This document shows, in pieces, positions 1 to 10,781 of a stretch of 64,000 nucleotides of DNA. The stretch is from Eurosta solidaginis (Eukaryota > Arthropoda > Insecta > Diptera > Tephritidae). The DNA lies in the NCBI RefSeq assembly GCF_040869045.1, contig NC_090321.1, forward strand, positions 141,475,689 through 141,539,688. Reading direction: 5' to 3'. The position numbers and the translations under genes were made by a program. How positions within the stretch are numbered: the first letter of the stretch is position 1; each line of letters starts with the position of its first letter. Below the pieces are notes generated by a model. That model did no database searches. It saw only the letters and a program-made list of their open reading frames with translations, and was not told the origin of the DNA.

Positions 1-338
1 ACTTTATCTTCGGCATTCAAGTTGTTCGCTGCTGACGTCTTTTCAAATTGGAGCTTAAATATTTGGCAAGGAACAGAACCATCAAACGTTGGGGATTTTA
101 CCTTCAGAGTAGATGTTGAAGTGATTGGACGGTTCAATTGTAACTCCTGAATCCGATCTTTCAAAGCATCCATCTCGGCCTCCATTTTATCTTGTCGCTC
201 ACTAAAAGCCTCCAGCTGCGATGAGAATTTTGTTTCCTATGCCTCCAGCTTTGTTGAGATATGCTCTTCTTGTGCTTCGAGCTGTAATGTTATGCGTGCC
301 TCTTGTTCTCTTAATTGTTCTCTAATTTGTGACGCCAT
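1..338 (-). pseudogene. gag fragment of an LTR retrotransposon (coiled coil plus capsid start)
   Basis: Read on the minus strand from ATG at 338, the frame gives a Glu/Gln/Lys-rich heptad stretch (repeats like QLEAQEEHISTKLEA) followed by a block containing SPTFDGSVPCQIFKLQFE and then SAANNLNAEDK at the window edge. That order (coiled coil, then 'FDG..IFKLQFE...W/LNAEDK') is known from gag proteins of insect Gypsy-like elements. An in-frame TAG at 239-237 breaks it, and the open frame also extends upstream of the Met toward position 375. The rest of the element lies left of the window. The family is inferred from the motif, not from a search. Confidence 0.6.
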
Positions 339-375
339 GTTTGGTTTCTGTTCTTCCAATTGTGCTTCAATCTTC

Positions 376-584
376 TCGTCATGGAACTTGGGGTTGCGGA
401 GGGAGGGATTGCCTGAAGGTTTAATGTGGCCATATAAATCGTTCCCGAGATGGTCGGGCTAGTACCATAATGGTGCTGTGTTACGGGAGCGTACAGGATC
501 TATATCCGGCAAAGGACCACCACATCGATAAAACTCCCCAAACCCTTCGTGGAACAACCTTATCACTACAACAAGAACAACAAC
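376..584 (+). mobile_element. 3' half of a SINE-like repeat with CAA tail (partial copy)
   Basis: From 'atggaacttgggg' to a degenerate (CAA)n tail, this stretch matches on the plus strand the 3' half of the complete 421-bp element at 44992-45412, which lies on the minus strand. Shared blocks include 'cgttcccgagatggtcggg', 'ccggcaaaggaccaccacatc' in shorter form, and 'gcaacaaccttatc'-like sequence before the tail. The 5' half is missing. The left end abuts the gag relic. Confidence 0.75.
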
Positions 585-839
585 TGGCGCCTTGTTGAAC
601 AGTTATAACCGTTTAACCGATTAAGCGCCAATTAAGTAAGTCTGACCACTATAAAGTGTGGTAGAAAGCGGGTGTCTGGATCAAGCGACTCGCTATACAA
701 ACGTGTTCGTAATATTTTCATCCCAGCTGAGCGAGCTGTGCACTGAGATTGGGACCCGAAAGGTAAACAATGAAAAGATAAAAGCTTCGGATAATAAGAA
801 CATTCTTTACTGATGGCGATCTTTGTAAACTCCTATAAG

Positions 840-1636
840 TTGAGGTCATGCACCTGGAATGTCCGTTCCCTTGATGGGATTGGTGGATATGCCCTTCAGC
901 TTGAAGGAAAATGGTGACATCACCGCCATCCAAGAGATGCGATGGGCAAAATATGGAAAGAGACCGGTAGAAAATGTGACATTTACTGGAGTGGTCATGA
1001 AAATGAGCGCAGTTTTGGTTTCGTATTCGTGGTATTGTCGTTCACCCATGTGGAGAAACTCGTCAACATATCACTAATCTACGCCCGTGCATCGACGGAG
1101 GAGTAGGACTTCATACCACTGCTGAGAAAAAAATTGGTTACTGGCGGAAAGCCCACTGTTACAATAAAGAACGCCGCTTTGCAGCCGAAAGGAAGGAGAA
1201 AGAGGAAGAACGCCTAACGGGGAAACGTTAAAAGCATTTACAGGACGGAAAAAGCAGAAGCAGAACGCCTGAGTGTAAGGAGCTTGAGTCAGCAGCCACT
1301 AGGAAAAACACCTGCGAATTTTAGCAAAAAATTTGGCAAGAGGCCAACAAAAACGGCGACCTGCTAAGCGATATGCAGATAGTACCGAGTTCTTAAATGG
1401 AGTGAAGATTATGAACCCGAACCCGCAATCGATGGTGATGAAATAAATGATCCCCCTCCAAGCCACAGCGAAGTCAGAATAGCAATAACTAGATTAAAAA
1501 ACAAGGTCAGGGCAATGACTGATTTCCATGCCTATTCAAATAATGCGGCGAGGAGTTGGTAACGCGTATGCATCAGCTTCTGTGTAAAATTTGTTCATAC
1601 GAAGGCATGTCTGAAGATTGGTATCAAAGTGCTCTT
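840..1636 (+). pseudogene. RTE-clade non-LTR retrotransposon relic (endonuclease and RT N-terminus)
   Basis: Fragments in shifting plus-strand frames recall an RTE polyprotein: 'RSCTWNVRSL' at 842 (endonuclease start), 'CDIYWSGHENERSFGFVF' near 975, 'VEKLVNISLIYARASTEE' near 1050, then 'SEVRIAITRLKNKVRAMTD' near 1470 and 'GEELVTRMHQLLCKI' near 1548 (RT domain entry). The catalytic core beyond this is absent. Multiple frameshifts and deletions mark an old dead copy. Clade assignment comes from motif order only. Confidence 0.6.
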
Positions 1637-1706
1637 TGGGGTTACACTGAAAGAAAAAAACCCAGAGTCGCTCAGGTACATAGAACCGGCTGCCATAGAT
1701 AGTGCA
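1637..1706 (-). mobile_element. 5'-end fragment of the LINE C family
   Basis: The plus strand 'gagtcgctcaggtacatag...aaccggctgcc' preceded by 'ggggttacactga' is the reverse complement, with substitutions, of the 5' end of LINE C at about 39870-39950 ('ggcagtcggttctacgtac', 'cggagcgactc'). It abuts the end of the RTE relic. Only some 70 bp are recognisable. Confidence 0.55.
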
Positions 1707-1924
1707 CACTGACTGGAATGTTGCGTATGCAATGCTACCGCATGTGAAAATCATATTTTTGTATTACCACGGCAGGCTTCGAGTTGAACCCCAGATTTTG
1801 TTGCAAATGGACAATTGACAGCTTTACGTTCACGTAAGCAAAAAGGGTGTATGGAGTAATAAAAAATAGTCTTCGAGACAACTGACGGCCACCAAGCATC
1901 AAAGTACTTAAAAAACTAAAACTG

Positions 1925-2062
1925 GTTCGCCCGGTGGTTTGGCAAGCGCTCCGAGTGTGTTTATGCCATGAAAAGCTTCTACGCGAATTTATTTCCTATA
2001 GAACATCCCATTCGCCATAAATCATGTCGGTCCGTCCTCGCTTTTGTTTGATGTAAAAACAT
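1925..2062 (+). mobile_element. tRNA-derived SINE, body fragment
   Basis: 'ttggcaagcgctccga...ttatgccatgaaaagct' followed by 'gccataaatcatgtcggtcc' matches the body of the complete tRNA-SINE at 45578-45941 (read there on the minus strand). The tRNA-like head and the tail are missing here. Divergence is high. Confidence 0.6.
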
Positions 2063-3342
2063 TTTGCCTCTCATCCAAGTTTAAGCGGCAAAAGTGGCAG
2101 GGTTAAACTCAAGTGAACTTTAACTGGAGTTTTTATTCGCCCTGAAAACCTGGGCTTAAGTTATTGAGATACAGTTGGATTTCAGAATTGCATTCCTTAA
2201 CATTTATATGTAGTAATCTTGCAACAAAAAAAGCGCATTTTTCGTAAAAAGGTAAGTTTCAAAATTGCATAGAAGCCACATTTTCTGCCCTCTTAATCTT
2301 TGACAGGGTGGATGATTGTCCTCCAAATGAATTAATTTGGCGAATTATTTTTGCAAAACTAATTTGTTTTACTTGAAGACTTTACTATGTCAAGCAAGAG
2401 AAACTGAATTGCTTTGTGTTCGTTTTAAAGAAAACAAGTGCATACAGGAATGGGTGCGATACTGCAAGAATGTTCAACGCGCATGGGCGCATTTTTTGTT
2501 GAAATCACCTTAAGCTTTTAAGTTTGTCATCAGCAAAATTTTAAGTTAGCGGTTATAAAAGGAATATGATTACGTATGAGTTTTTAAGCGGGGATTACCG
2601 TTATTGCTTTAAATGTATGAAAACATTTATTTGAAGCAATTTTCAATTTTATAATTTATTTAATAATTTGGGAAAAATTTAAACAACGTGACATCAGGAC
2701 GGACATGGCGACAGCTGTTTCGATTATACCTTGTAAATCTCTACAAAGCCAAAATTTAGACATACCAAATAATGGACTGACAAGGCATACCAATTCTTTG
2801 GCAATGAACACATTGGTTTCAAAGTCAGCTGTTGACGCAGAGTAAGCGCCAAAATGACGCAAAAGTCAAATGTGCTCGCGCCTTTAGGCTGTTTAGCGAT
2901 TAATGACAAAGATAATTATTTAAGGTGGAAGTGGCGCCGTTATCACCAACTTGTTTTCACCATCTTTTTGGGGGATTAATATTTATAGAAGTGTTTCAGC
3001 CAATCAACATGGATCTAGAGTTGTTGCAGCAGTGGTACTTTTTGTAACAGAGAATCTCGTCCTGAAATGTGGACCATCTATTGATTATCACTAGCAAATG
3101 AAACACATAAAAATTGTCACTGCGCTATTACAACGCATTATCAGCTTGAATATCAATCACATTCCATCAATTAAACAGTGCTGTTATTATTTAGCGTCTC
3201 ATACACATCCCATCTGTAGTGTTTGTTGCATTCGTTTGTAAAGCTGTGATAACATGTATTTATGCTTTGCATTGGTTCGAGCAGCTTTCGCTTTGCAATG
3301 CGCATTTAGGAAGTCAGCCTGTATTATGTTGTCTGTCTTTTT
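2063..3342. other. AT-rich stretch without recognisable gene
   Basis: Short open frames on both strands have no recognisable motif. I see no RNA gene or clear repeat. It may be unique host DNA or old repeats. Confidence 0.4.
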
Positions 3343-4465
3343 AAACGGTTGGTTGGCTGGCTAGCACGAATTTTGTAAATGAAATTTAAGTAACTTCCCG
3401 ATAAGCTACAAGGTTGAAAGTTGGAATATAGTTCAGAACCCGATGACAATGCAATAATAAGAAAAAAATCGCCGCTAGGTGGCGCAAGGATTGAGATATT
3501 CACAAAAATCGTATTTGTGGTCTGATTTGGCTAATATTTGGAACACATAATACATACAAGAATAGAAAGCGACCTATGAAAAAAATCGCCGCTAGGTGGC
3601 GTAAGTATCCAGATATTCACAAAAATCGTATTTGTAGTCCGATTTGGCTAATATTTGGAAAACATAATACATATAAGAATAGAAAGCGACCTATGAAAAA
3701 AATCGCCGCTAGGTGGCGCAAGGATCGAGATATTCAAAAAAATCGTATTTGTTTTCCGATTTGGCTCATATTTTGAACATATAATAAATACATACATGAA
3801 TAGAAAGCGACCTATGAAAAAAATTGCCGTCAGGTGGCGCATCAATCGAGATAGTCAAAAAATCGTATTTGGGGTCCGATATGGCCCATATTTGGCTTTG
3901 GAGCACATAAGTTCAAATTTTGTTAGTGAAATTTCAGTAAAAAATGCAAGTCCGGTTAGAGGAGACGTCAAAATAATTTGGAGCACATAAGTTCAAATTT
4001 TGTTAGTGAAATTTCAGTAAAAATAAAATGTTTAAGTTAAACGGTGTTATTTAAAGCAATACTTACATTTAGTAATAATAATACTAAAAGATAGAAAATA
4101 AAATATTTAAAAAAAATTTTAGGTTAAACGGTTTTATTGAAAACAATACTAGGTACTACTCATCACACTCCTCATCAATCTAGGGCGTTGATCAAAAAAA
4201 TGAATAAAAGCGTGGGCCGCGTCAAATTTCTATTAATATTCAACCGCTTACATCTTTATAAATGATATAGTATAAAAGATATAGTACGATCAACTGAACC
4301 TTAATTAGGTTATGCTACGCCTCCAATTTCGCCCATTGCTTTTATTTATTTTTTTGATCAACTGATGAGGAGTGTGATGAGTAGTACCTAGGTCCTACCT
4401 AATTATTTGCTATCGTTTAGTATTATTATTACTTAATGAAATTATTGTTTTCAATAAAACCGTTT
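3343..4465. mobile_element. Tandem-repeat/foldback element, copy 1
   Basis: The unit starts at AAACGGTT (3343), has a leader ('ggttggctggctagcacg', 'acttcccgataagctac'), four tandem monomers with a 117-bp period (3464-3900), a short spacer direct repeat ('ggagcacataagttcaaat' at 3899 and 3979), then two long inverted arms, and ends in AACCGTTT (4465). A second copy with the same order lies at 21552-22926. No reading frame is conserved between the copies. This looks like a non-autonomous DNA element; its superfamily is not clear from the sequence. Confidence 0.7.
3464..3900. repeat. 117-bp tandem repeat with a CTCF-like motif per monomer
   Basis: The block GCCGCTAGGTGGCG starts at 3471, 3588 and 3705, and a variant (GCCGTCAGGTGGCGC) at 3826, giving steps of 117, 117 and 121 bp. 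The rest of each monomer ('aaaatcgtatttg', 'gatttggctaatatttgga', 'aatagaaagcgacctatga') is equally repeated. Short frames across the array simply follow the period. Confidence 0.9.
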
Positions 4466-4475
4466 AACTTAAACT
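4028..4475. repeat. Inverted repeat (foldback arms) of copy 1
   Basis: Left arm about 4100-4215 and right arm about 4335-4475 are inverted copies: 'ttaaacggttttattgaaaa' against 'ttttcaataaaaccgtttaa', 'actcatcacactcctcat' against 'atgaggagtgtgatgagt', and 'gttgatcaaaaaaatgaa' against its complement. The loop of roughly 120 bp holds 'gaaccttaattaggttatgc'. The same arms and loop recur at 22565-22926. Confidence 0.85.
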
Positions 4476-5521
4476 ATTTTTTTTTAATTTTTATATTCTA
4501 TATTCTAAATACATATATCACAACTCAAGGTACCGGAAAGGAGAATTGATAATTATAAAAAAAATTGCAATTCACTGATTAATAAACTTTTTCTATTCCG
4601 GGGACGATAGAAGTCAAATTGTTATGTAAGATAAAATAACCTTTACAGTTTTATATACAAACACACATATATAGGTATCCATATACGATTAAAATTTTTA
4701 TCAAAAATTTTTGTTCAAAAAAAGGCTAAGAATAAATTCGCCAGCAGTAACCCATTGGCGTGACTTGATCAAGAGATTCTCAGGCGTATACGGACCAGGG
4801 AGTTTTATATAGATTTTCATAGATTTTCTATTTCTATTTCTGTTTTTGTTTTTTCTTTTGAATTGTGTGACAGTGAGTGGCAAGATCTACGCCCACTTAG
4901 CTAGGGCGGGACCGCAAGCATGTCTGATCCCTCACTGTATCCATTTACGGTCTCAAGTGAGAAAACAAAAATTGTTTATTAAATTGTTGCCAAATTTTTT
5001 AATTTTAAACTCGATCTTTCTGTTAGCTGTTTCCGCAAATCACTCTATAATTTTATCAGCGAGTGTGATGGGTTTGTTAATCGCTCCTCTTTCATGCACT
5101 ACGCAACCGAATTTTAGAAGTCAATAATTTGAAACAAACCTTTTGACGGTTGCGTTACCAAGTGTGGCCAGAATGCAAAGCATCTTGTGAACTTAGGGAA
5201 AAGTATGGTTATAGCATGTATCCAGAGCTTCTTATTCTGAACTCGATCATGATTTTTCCTTTTTCTTACTAGGTACATTGTTCTGACGACACCATGTAAT
5301 CTGCTTCTATGTTGATACGTTTTTTTGTTACATTGATTGCTTTGTCAAGAGCTTCACTTTGACAGATGAGTCCAATGTATATATTATTTAGGTGCGATGT
5401 TCCTACACAGAGTTTGTGGAACGTTAAGCGAAGTAAAATTTTGAGATGTTATTAACGAATTTTAAGCTTGTGTGTTAAAGTTTAAAGCTATTAATTATGC
5501 TATAGCCGTAACCACAGTGAG
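4466..5521. other. No recognisable gene
   Basis: AT-rich DNA with an open frame at 4846-5127 that shows no motif I know. No tRNA or repeat boundary is visible. Confidence 0.35.
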
Positions 5522-6317
5522 TATGCTGAAGATATTGCAGCGGTAGTAGTGGCCAAGAAACTGGACCAGCTTCAAGCATTATGTAATGACGCCGTAGAAG
5601 AATAAAGCAATGGCTGACCAATACAGGACTGAAGTTGGCTAGCAAAAAAGACGGAAGTGGTATTAGTAAGCTCTAAACGGTCGGCGAACGAGTTAGTCTT
5701 AACTGTCGGGGATCATCAAATCACTTCAAAGGATTCTCTAAAATACTTAGGAGTGCACGTTTACCCTAAGTTAACTTTCAAGGAACACTTCAGAGCGGTG
5801 GGAGAGAAATTTACCAAAGTTAATGGAGCACTTATGCGAATGATGCCTAACATTGGTGGTGCGAGCGAAGCTACACGTCAGCTATTGTTCACAGTAATCA
5901 GCTCAATAATACTATACGCAGTACCATTGTGGTACGGATCTAAACGGACCCATCAAAAAGATATATTAGCAGCGTACCGACTTGCTAATTCAAGAATATC
6001 AAGTGCTTGTCGGACTGTGTCCGATGACGAGATCCTGGTTCTAACCCGGAAAATCTCAGTGGACTTACTGGCAAGCGAAATGGCCGATCTGTATAACACT
6101 AATATCGACCGAGAAATTTAGTATCATAAATGTGCAACAGGAAAGAGTGCTGGACTGCAGTGAGCAAAATGGCATTTATAATAATGACACGCCTGATGGA
6201 TGCTGAGAGGGAGCGCAGAGAAATGCAGGGAAAACAGTAGGCTCTTAAAAAATGAGAAATATGGAACGCCACCCTGAAGTAATGCGAAAGTGGTGCCGGG
6301 GTGGGCGACGGTTCCAA
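5522..6317 (+). pseudogene. R1-clade non-LTR retrotransposon relic, C-terminal part of RT
   Basis: The frame starting at 5522 reads YAEDIAAVVVAKKLDQLQAL, the place of the usual YADD catalytic box, with the first Asp replaced by Glu. Two frameshifts follow (near 5601 and 5648). The longest piece (5657-6121) contains 'LKYLGVHVYPKLTFKEH' and 'VPLWYGSKRTHQ', the RT thumb/connection pattern of R1-type elements, then degenerates into an Arg/Glu-rich tail to about 6317. The EN and most of the RT are missing, as in a 5'-truncated copy. Confidence 0.75.
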
Positions 6318-6447
6318 AACGGGGCTGCTTTTTAGTCTATGGACACACGGTTGCTACGACGGCAGCAATTATGATGCATTAGGCATTTTTCAGCCCTCCC
6401 GCACAAAAAAAGTGGGTATTTAACCATGTCTATTGGTGCCTTAACCT

Positions 6448-6861
6448 TGTTGAAGACATGATCGAGTTTTCGGACTGTTGAAGACATGATCGAGTTTTCG
6501 GACTAAGTCCGCCCCCTCCGTCTGGCAACACCCGGCCAGTGCGGCCAAGCGCAGGCAGTACAGCTCAGCTGTGGCTTGCCAACCACCACCGCGCTCACTC
6601 TCAACAGTTTAGTTTACTTATAACTGCCAAACTGCATGCCTCGATCGTGCCCGTCAAAAGATTTTCGCCGTGCTAAACCGAATCGCCAGCCCGCCGTCGC
6701 GCAAATATCCCACTCTTATTTCTTTTATATAATTAATCTAAATTTTTATAACTTTGTTTTATATTGCAAGCTTTTGAAGTGTGAATAAAATACATATTTT
6801 AATTTAACTCCGCGCCTTCTGTATAAATACACATAGTGCTGTGTTAGTGCAAAAATAAACA
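6448..6861 (+). mobile_element. Solo LTR, BEL/Pao-like
   Basis: A TG...CA unit of 414 bp is flanked by a perfect 5-bp duplication AACCT (6443-6447 and 6862-6866). It starts TGTTGAAGACATGA, the same 14 bases that start the BEL element LTR at 57323. A polyadenylation signal AATAAA lies at 6783. The first 28 bp (6448-6475) are repeated in tandem at 6476-6503. Orientation is inferred from the TGTTG start and the AATAAA. Confidence 0.75.
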
Positions 6862-7079
6862 AACCTAATTAAATACATCCAAAACAAAAATGTAATTATC
6901 CAAAAAGTAATTGAACTCATGACAGAACACAACAAACCAATTGGTTGGAAATGATTAAAACCAAGGCGTTATAGCATGTCGATTACATTGGTTTCCATTT
7001 TATATGAACAAGAGCTCACCCAGTGGTTGAAATTCGACCCCTGAAGTGGACACTATAGACAACAATAATACACCATAAC

Positions 7080-7445
7080 ATAAAGGGTTTTATCCTTTTT
7101 TAAATTTTCTTTCCTCCTTTCTCTACCTTTCATTTCCCTTCCCTTACATTTGCCTTCATTTCCCTTCCTTTGCTTTCCCTTCCTTTTATTTCTTTTCCGT
7201 TTCCTTCCTTTTATGTCCTTCCCCTTTCTATCCTTTCTTTTCCTTTAGTTCTCTTTTCCTTCCTTCCCTTTCTTTTCCTTTACCTTCCTTTCCTTTTATT
7301 TCGTCTTCTTTCCTTTCCTTTACACTCTTTTCCTTTCCTTTCCTTTCCTTTCCTTTCCTTTCCTTTCCTTTCCTTTCGTTTCCTTTCCTTTCCTTACCTT
7401 CTTTTACTTTCCTTTTCTTTCTTTCCTTTCATTTCTCTTTCTGAC
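7080..7445. repeat. Pyrimidine-rich microsatellite (TTTCC)n
   Basis: Almost pure C/T sequence on the plus strand with a 5-bp period TTTCC that is perfect around 7328-7376. The 101-codon frame across it is a by-product of the repeat. Confidence 0.95.
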
Positions 7446-7697
7446 ATGACTATTTTTATTTCATTTTTTGTTTGAATTTATCTTGTTAGGTTAGGTTGAA
7501 CTGGCCGGTCCATGAGGACCTCACATAGACCGAATGAGCCCGTAGTGTTACCAGAAGTTTGTTTTATCGACCAAACTGAAAAACCCTATCAAAAAATAGT
7601 ACAACATTTATAAAATAACTCCGTCCTCTTGGGAAATACTAGAAGCTTCCTAGGCTTAAGCCACTTGCTGATTCTAGATCTGACAGCTGTATCACTC

Positions 7698-8815
7698 CTA
7701 AAGCTGGGGTATCAGCCTGGCGATCGCAGGGCACGAGCACAGAATGTGCTCGATCGTTTCCTCCTCCAACCCGCACTTCCTACATCTGCTATCACTGACC
7801 AAGCCTAATTTATAGACATGTGACGCCAGAAGGCAGTGTCCAGTCAGAATACCCGTCATGAGTCTACAGTCCTCTCTTTTTAATGATAGAAGCAACTTTG
7901 TTAGTCTAATGTTGTAAGACCTACACATAATCTTCGACACTTTATAGTTCCGCGCTTGAACCCACTCCTTTCCCTCTTGGTCGATCATGTGCACCTCTCG
8001 CCTTCGCTTAATCTCGCCCAGTCTAATTGAGACGTCTACGGAGCAAGCTTCAAAGGATGCGCCCTTTTTAGCTAGCTCATCTGCTTTTTCATTTCCATCT
8101 ATTCCCATATGCCTTCGGACCCAATATAGATGTATGCTTCTCCCTGCCCCGATTCTATCCAGAGACTGCTTACACTCTAACACGCATTTAGATGCTTTGC
8201 TATGCGAAATTATTGCCTCAATTGCTGCTTGACTGTCAATATAAAAGTTAACACGGTTGCTGCTTAAGCTATTCTCTTCCAGTGTTTCTACTGCTTTGGT
8301 GACGGCTAATATTTCCGCTTGGAAAACGCTACAGTAACCCGGCAGCCTGTAGGATCTGTTTATTTCCGGATCAGCACAGTACACCGCAGACCCTACTCCT
8401 TCCACTACTTTGGAAAGATCTATGTACAATTGTATCGCCTCGTCCGCCATTTGAGCACCTTTTCGCTAAACGTCCACATCTATTGTGGCCTTAAGATCTC
8501 CCTTGAAGCGCAGATAAGGAATCAGGTAATCTGTTCGTCGTTTGATTGATGACGCTATACTACTATGGCCGTATGGTCGGCGCTCAAACTGCCCCGAGGC
8601 ACCGAGCCTGGTTGCAGTTGTTAACGCTATGTTCTTTGCTACCAGGTCTACAGGTAGAATGTGCAGATTGGCATACAGTGCAGCCGTCGGGTTTTTTTTG
8701 GGGCTCCCGTAATGCTAAGCATTGATAGTCTGCATACCCCTCTAATTTTTTAGGTAGGTTGTCTTTTGTGTGGTTTTTCACCAAACAAGAACTCCATAGT
8801 ATAAAATAGGGCTTA
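7698..8815 (-). pseudogene. LINE A ORF2, RT C-terminus and RNase H
   Basis: The 7698-8450 frame carries an RNase H fold: 'YIDLSKVVEGVGSAVY' (usual DGS is DLS), Glu in FQAEILAV, Asp in YIDSQAAIEA, and the His/Asp block 'RRHMGIDGNEKADELA' where 'PGHMG' has become 'RRHMG'. It ends in a CCHC-like cluster, CRKCGLEEETIEHILCSC. Upstream, to 8815, broken frames encode the RT connection region ('SPILYYGVLVW'). RNase H would trim RNA from the DNA hybrid during target-primed reverse transcription. Confidence 0.8.
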
Positions 8816-9210
8816 CAATCGATGTATGTTAGGTTAGGTTTGGTTAGGTGGTAGCTGCCCTGATAAGGATAGCTCACTTGGAAAACTCGAAAATCCGTTG
8901 TGGTACTACATACACCAAAAATAACGGTGACTTAGATCTAGCTACTTAGAGAATCGTGATAAAGCTCCAACTGATACCGACCTCAACTTTGGATAAATCC
9001 TCGGAAGATAAAAGTGAGTCGCGAACGAAGTACCTTCGCCTAGTTCTGGCAAATCTGGGCAATCAAGCATAAAGTGGCCTTTCGGCCAGAAAGATCCTGC
9101 TACCGTGTAAGACGTGGTGTCTTCCAATGTTTGCTGGGCTGATTCGAGGCCTAGCTATGGAGGAGCAATCCACAGGTGGCCAGCGGAATCCCGAAATCCC
9201 TATGGCCATC

Positions 9211-10350
9211 TTAATCTGGTTCAGTTGTACCGATGCGGGCTAAGAGATCTGCTTCACGGTTACCCGTGATAACACTATGGCCCGGGACCCAGAGTATGTT
9301 AATTGTAAAATAATTCGACGCAATCGCAAGCGAGGTCAGGCACTCCCAGACCACACTCGATCGCACTGTAGTTGAGCTCAAGGCCTTGATAGCCGCTTGG
9401 CTATCAGAGTAGATGTTAAATTCCCTAACCGTAGTAGCACTGGATAGCATTCCATTCAACGCATCCTTAATCGCAGCAACTTCCGCTTGGAATACACTGC
9501 AGTGATCAGCCAACTTAACCTTGCGGCTTACATTTAGCTCTTGACAAAAGGCCCCCCCCCCCCCTACCAACTTTCCGTCCCCAGCCTCGACACATTCGTG
9601 AACAAGTTAACCGGTCCCATGCCCCAGATAATTCCTCTTCCCCACTCCTCTCTTGGTGGAATGACTGTGGTGAAGGTTGTATAGGGAGCAGTTATCGGCA
9701 TACAATAGTCCGTTCTGTCCGGGATAAAGTCGAAACTGGTAAAAGGCTAGAGTGTCCGCAGTCAGAAAGCTCATAGCCGATATCACGAAGCCTGACCAAC
9801 GACCTTACCGTGGCCGCCTTTCCCGCAATATCTATTAGGTATATGTTCAGCACGACGTTCAGTGCCAAGGTAGGTGTTGTTCCGAGAGCGCCAGTGATAC
9901 CGATCAGCGCCGACCGTTACACGGACATTAACTTCTTGGAGGTGCTCGCCGTGTCTAGTGCTTTCCACCAGACCAGAACCCCATATAGCAGAATCAGTTT
10001 TACGACCATCTCATAAAGCCAGTGTACTACTCTCTAATCTCTTTCCGATAGCCCCTCTGCAGCAGTACAAGGCAATGGCGGCCTTCCTGGCCCGATCTTC
10101 CACATTGGGTCTCCAAGACAGCTTCTTGTTCAAAACAATCCCCAAATATTTAACCCTATCATAAAGTACCAAATGTACCCTCCAATCGAGGGAGTTCTGA
10201 AATCGGGAATCTTATATCTCCTTGTAAAAAGAACCAATTCCGTTTTTCCCGGTTTGACCGCCAATCCACATGATTCAGCCCACCTAGCCACAGTATCCAG
10301 GTAGCCCTGCAGAACATCGTGCAGGGGGCATGTACGCTGAGACCACTCAC
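9211..10350 (-). pseudogene. LINE B ORF2, RT end and RNase H
   Basis: The frame 9570-9211 shows Glu in FQAEVAAIKDAL, Asp in YSDSQAAIKAL, and 'LWVPGHSVITGNREADLLA', the complete RNase H pattern apart from the first Asp strand, which lies in a damaged G-tract (9551-9563). Upstream broken frames encode the RT connection (e.g. a CGLAVKPGKTELVLF-like stretch near 10240). Stops and frameshifts between 9570 and 10200 kill the copy. Confidence 0.75.
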
Positions 10351-10535
10351 AATTAATTACTGCCTCGCTCGAGGCAGACTGTGGTTATGTCAGCATTGCT
10401 GAAATTAGAGAGAATAAAAGCTTTAATTCCTTTTTTAACAAGCACACAGGATCTAGGCCTACCTGCCTTCCCATGCACCAAGGTGTTGAATTTTCCAGTC
10501 CTTAATCCAGAAATCTTTCTGCCGTTACTACTTAG

Positions 10536-10781
10536 TCACAGCTCCTGGACAAGGACTATATCCACTCCGCCTTTTTCAAGGCAGAGCAACACATTTGCGG
10601 AAGTGTGCTGAAGATTGATTTGATGGATTTCCATCAAAACCGCTCTTCTTCCGCACCCCACACTTGGCGGATTCGTGATAGTCTTGTCCATTCTAATTAT
10701 TCCCCCCTCAATGCCGCTATCCGGATTGTGTAGTCGCCCTTCAACGGTCTCGTGGTTATCTATGCTACGGAGGGAGGCCAC
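10536..10781 (-). pseudogene. LINE B ORF2 start, AP-endonuclease N-terminus
   Basis: The frame ends in 'INLQHTSANVLLCLEKGG' followed by VDIVLVQEL and a stop. QINLQH is the first conserved endonuclease motif (metal-binding Asn) and LVQE the second. LINE A carries the equivalent 'QINLQHSKVGSSKLLLTLEE'. The next ~150 bp hold more endonuclease-like sequence with stops, and then the sequence jumps to the RT. Confidence 0.65.

Noticed and set aside
3576..3990. Frames with 'KKIAARWRK' repeats (also at 21550-22228)
   Set aside because: They follow the 117-bp period on both strands, and change or stop between copies. Not a repeat protein.
4350..4385. CTGATGAGGAG in the foldback arm as a hammerhead core
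   Set aside because: No GAAA at the needed distance and no stems. The sequence is explained by the inverted arms.
7170..7475. 101-codon Ser/Phe/Leu frame
   Set aside because: Produced by the TTTCC microsatellite; no protein character. The same applies to the frames at 13889-14216.
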